DNA from: Caulobacteraceae bacterium
Lineage (GTDB): Bacteria; Pseudomonadota; Alphaproteobacteria; Caulobacterales; Caulobacteraceae
DNA length: 6,999 nt
NCBI GenBank assembly: GCA_947456005.1
Contig: CANGRP010000138.1
Span: forward strand, 1 to 6,999
Direction: 5' to 3'
Shown: positions 5,594 through 6,999 of the stretch, one piece after another
How positions within the stretch are numbered: the first letter of the stretch is position 1
Layout: each line of letters opens with the position of its first letter
Notes under the pieces: generated by a model
What the model was told of the DNA's origin: nothing
What the model saw: only the letters and a program-made list of their open reading frames with translations
Database searches by the model: none
Made by a program: the position numbers and the translations under genes

Positions 5594-6779
5594 GGTCGCC
5601 GATGTCGAGGTGGTCCATGAGGCGGTCGATCTGCCGGGTCCAGGACAGGTCCTCCATCAGCCGGGCATGGGCGAGGGCGACCTCCCGGAAGGCCTCGCGG
5701 TTCCGGTAGACGGCTTCGAGGCGCTCGACGATCTCGTCCACCGAGCTTTCGCCCCAGACATCATGATCCGGGCTGGCGTCCGCGCCCGGGACAGGGGACT
5801 GGTCGGCCAGGGCGAAGCCGATCTGCCGGTCCAGCAGGTCCATGTGGCCCGTGTTGGCTGAGAGCAGGGACGGCACGCCGAGGGCCAGGGTCTCCATCGC
5901 CACCAGGTTGGTGCCGCCCTCGCAGCGGTTGGGGAAGATGGCCACGTCGCACTCGCGGATGACCGGCGGCAGGAGGGCGTTGGGAATCTCGGGAAGAACG
6001 ATCACGCTGTCTTCCGGCACCCCGTTGCGCGACAGCCAGCGGCGCACGTCGATCCGACCCTCCCCGTCCAGGAGGTCCGCGCCGTCGAAGACCCTTGAGC
6101 GCATGATCTCGCGGACGCCCTCTGCCCGGGGCCAGGCGTTGTGCCAGGACGTCACGAGGACGGCGTCGTCATGCCTTTGCCGGAAGGCGCGGAAGGCGGC
6201 CGCGACGATGTCCTGGCCCTTTCGGTGCTCGATCTTGCCCCCGGAGAAGATGGCGAAGCGGTCGCCCAGGAGTCCCCTTCGGGGCGCCGGGTGGAACCGG
6301 GAGGCGTCGATACCCTGGATGTTGTCGATGACATTCCGGACACCAAGGTCCCGGAGGTAGGCGCCGTTCCAGGCGGACCCTGCAATGACGCTGTCGAAGC
6401 GGTTCAGCTGGTCGATGGCCTCCGCCGAGAAGGTCGTCCGGTCGAAGAAGATGCAGGCGTGGTTGGCGGTTCCGCGGGTGCGCGGTGACAGCCGGCCGAA
6501 CTGAAGCTCGGCGTTGTTCCCCCGGGCGTGCAGGACGGGAAACTGGCAGACAATGGGCCCCTCGCCCTGCTTCTGGATCAGCTCGACCAGGCGCGGGCGG
6601 AAGTCCATGGCCGGCTTCAGGCGAACCGCCTCGAGGGCGTCCAGGGTCAGGGGGCCTGGCGATTCCAGCAGGGTCGGCAGCCGGCCGCGCCGGGTCAGGC
6701 CCAGGGCGAGCTGGGTCCCGTAGACGCCCCAGCCGAAGGTCGATCCGATCTGCCAGGCGATGCCGACGTGTGGGTTCAC
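5577..6779 (-). CDS. GT-B fold glycosyltransferase, GT4-like
   Basis: Predicted retaining glycosyltransferase of 400 aa that uses a nucleotide-activated sugar; cytoplasmic, with no membrane segment or signal. The N-terminal half starts HVGIAWQIGSTFGWGVYG, with the Gly-rich acceptor-side loop of GT-B enzymes. The C-terminal donor domain begins near FSGGKIEHRKGQD (K182, R186 and K187 lie where phosphate-binding basic residues are expected) and carries EGGTNLVAME (E287 to E296), an E-x8-E variant of the GT4 E-x7-E motif, followed by ALGVPSLLSANTGH. The reading frame stays open upstream to 6986, but that part is out-of-frame overlap with the preceding gene. I choose the GTG at 6779, which has AGGA three bases upstream and directly precedes the conserved start. 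It lies 16 bp after the OGT-like gene, so the two probably form one operon. Donor and acceptor are unknown; the CDP-sugar made next door is a possible but untested donor. Confidence 0.85.
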   Translation of the reverse strand: MNPHVGIAWQIGSTFGWGVYGTQLALGLTRRGRLPTLLESPGPLTLDALEAVRLKPAMDFRPRLVELIQKQGEGPIVCQFPVLHARGNNAELQFGRLSPRTRGTANHACIFFDRTTFSAEAIDQLNRFDSVIAGSAWNGAYLRDLGVRNVIDNIQGIDASRFHPAPRRGLLGDRFAIFSGGKIEHRKGQDIVAAAFRAFRQRHDDAVLVTSWHNAWPRAEGVREIMRSRVFDGADLLDGEGRIDVRRWLSRNGVPEDSVIVLPEIPNALLPPVIRECDVAIFPNRCEGGTNLVAMETLALGVPSLLSANTGHMDLLDRQIGFALADQSPVPGADASPDHDVWGESSVDEIVERLEAVYRNREAFREVALAHARLMEDLSWTRQIDRLMDHLDIGDLTPAR

Positions 6780-6795
6780 GTTTCCTGCCCCGCGC

Positions 6796-6999
6796 CTATT
6801 TCCGCGCAGGATCGGCCATGGCGCGCTCGACCATGGCGTACCAGTCGGTGGAGAAGCCACGGGCGTCGCGAAGCGGGCTGGCGGCCAGACGCTCGCGCAG
6901 GGTGCGGCGAAGTTCGCCAATCCGGGCCCGGTCCGAGGCGAGGCGCACGGCGATGTCGACAAACTCGTCGGTGGTCTTTCCCACAAGGTCGCCCAGGCC
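6796..6999 (-). CDS. C-terminal end of a SPINDLY/O-GlcNAc-transferase-like protein (partial)
   Basis: The last 67 residues of a protein whose start lies beyond the right edge; frame and stop (TAG, complement of 6796-6798) are clear. The visible part begins GLGDLVGKTTDEFV and continues with a helical stretch rich in Arg, Ala and Leu, then LRERLAASPLRDARGF and a final Trp-Tyr helix. This pattern (a 'D-L-V-..-T-..-Y/F-V-..-A' segment, then 'L-R-..-L-R-..-R-L-..-S-P-L-D-..-F') is what I recall at the end of bacterial SPINDLY-type GT41 proteins, which usually have TPR repeats in front and glycosylate proteins; FlmG of Caulobacter, the flagellin glycosyltransferase, is of this general type. Only the tail is seen, so neither TPRs nor catalytic residues can be checked. 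Another GT-B enzyme is the main alternative. It lies upstream of and in the same direction as the GT4-like gene. Confidence 0.6.
   Translation of the reverse strand, partial: GLGDLVGKTTDEFVDIAVRLASDRARIGELRRTLRERLAASPLRDARGFSTDWYAMVERAMADPARK

Noticed and set aside
6780..6986. N-terminal extension of the glycosyltransferase frame to 469 aa
   Set aside because: The extra 69 residues are rich in Pro, Ser, Ala and Arg and lie in a different frame over the end of the OGT-like gene. The conserved protein begins at the GTG at 6779, which has a ribosome-binding-like AGGA.

Overview
The window is GC-rich (I estimate about 70%, not counted), densely packed and codes in the style of an alphaproteobacterium. 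The hairpin-rich intergenic repeats at the left edge, with cores CTCCCCC..GGGGGAG and GTCGGC-GAA-GCCGAC, resemble repeats I remember from Caulobacterales such as Caulobacter, Phenylobacterium and Brevundimonas. The taxon is an inference; no rRNA or marker gene is present.

Layout: (1) 1-204 is non-coding and holds about 1.7 copies of a 121-122 bp tandem unit made of nested inverted repeats. (2) 205-936, minus strand, is a PAPS-dependent sulfotransferase. (3) A short divergent spacer follows. (4) 1032 (or 990) to 5593, plus strand, is a tight five-gene operon: glucose-1-phosphate cytidylyltransferase (rfbF), CDP-glucose 4,6-dehydratase (rfbG), a TylC3-type sugar C-methyltransferase, an RmlC-type epimerase and an extended-SDR reductase. 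Four of the five genes overlap their neighbour or lie 2 nt from it. (5) On the minus strand, converging on the operon and overlapping its last gene by 17 bp, is a GT-B glycosyltransferase (5577-6779). It is preceded by the C-terminal end of what looks like a SPINDLY/O-GlcNAc-transferase-type protein that runs off the right edge (6796-6999).

How the genes may work together: RfbF and RfbG make CDP-4-keto-6-deoxyglucose. The usual next enzyme of 3,6-dideoxyhexose pathways (PLP-dependent RfbH) is absent. Instead the operon goes C-methyltransferase, epimerase, ketoreductase, which is the order of the last three steps of dTDP-L-mycarose synthesis (TylC3, TylCVII, TylCIV), but here placed on a CDP-sugar that keeps its 2-hydroxyl. 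The predicted product is a CDP-6-deoxy-3-C-methyl-hexose, most simply of L-talo or L-manno configuration. The L-talo form is the skeleton of vinelose, known as CDP-vinelose from Azotobacter. This pathway reading is the main finding. The flanking sulfotransferase, glycosyltransferase and OGT-like protein suggest that the sugar ends up on a surface polysaccharide or a glycosylated protein, but no gene here shows which.
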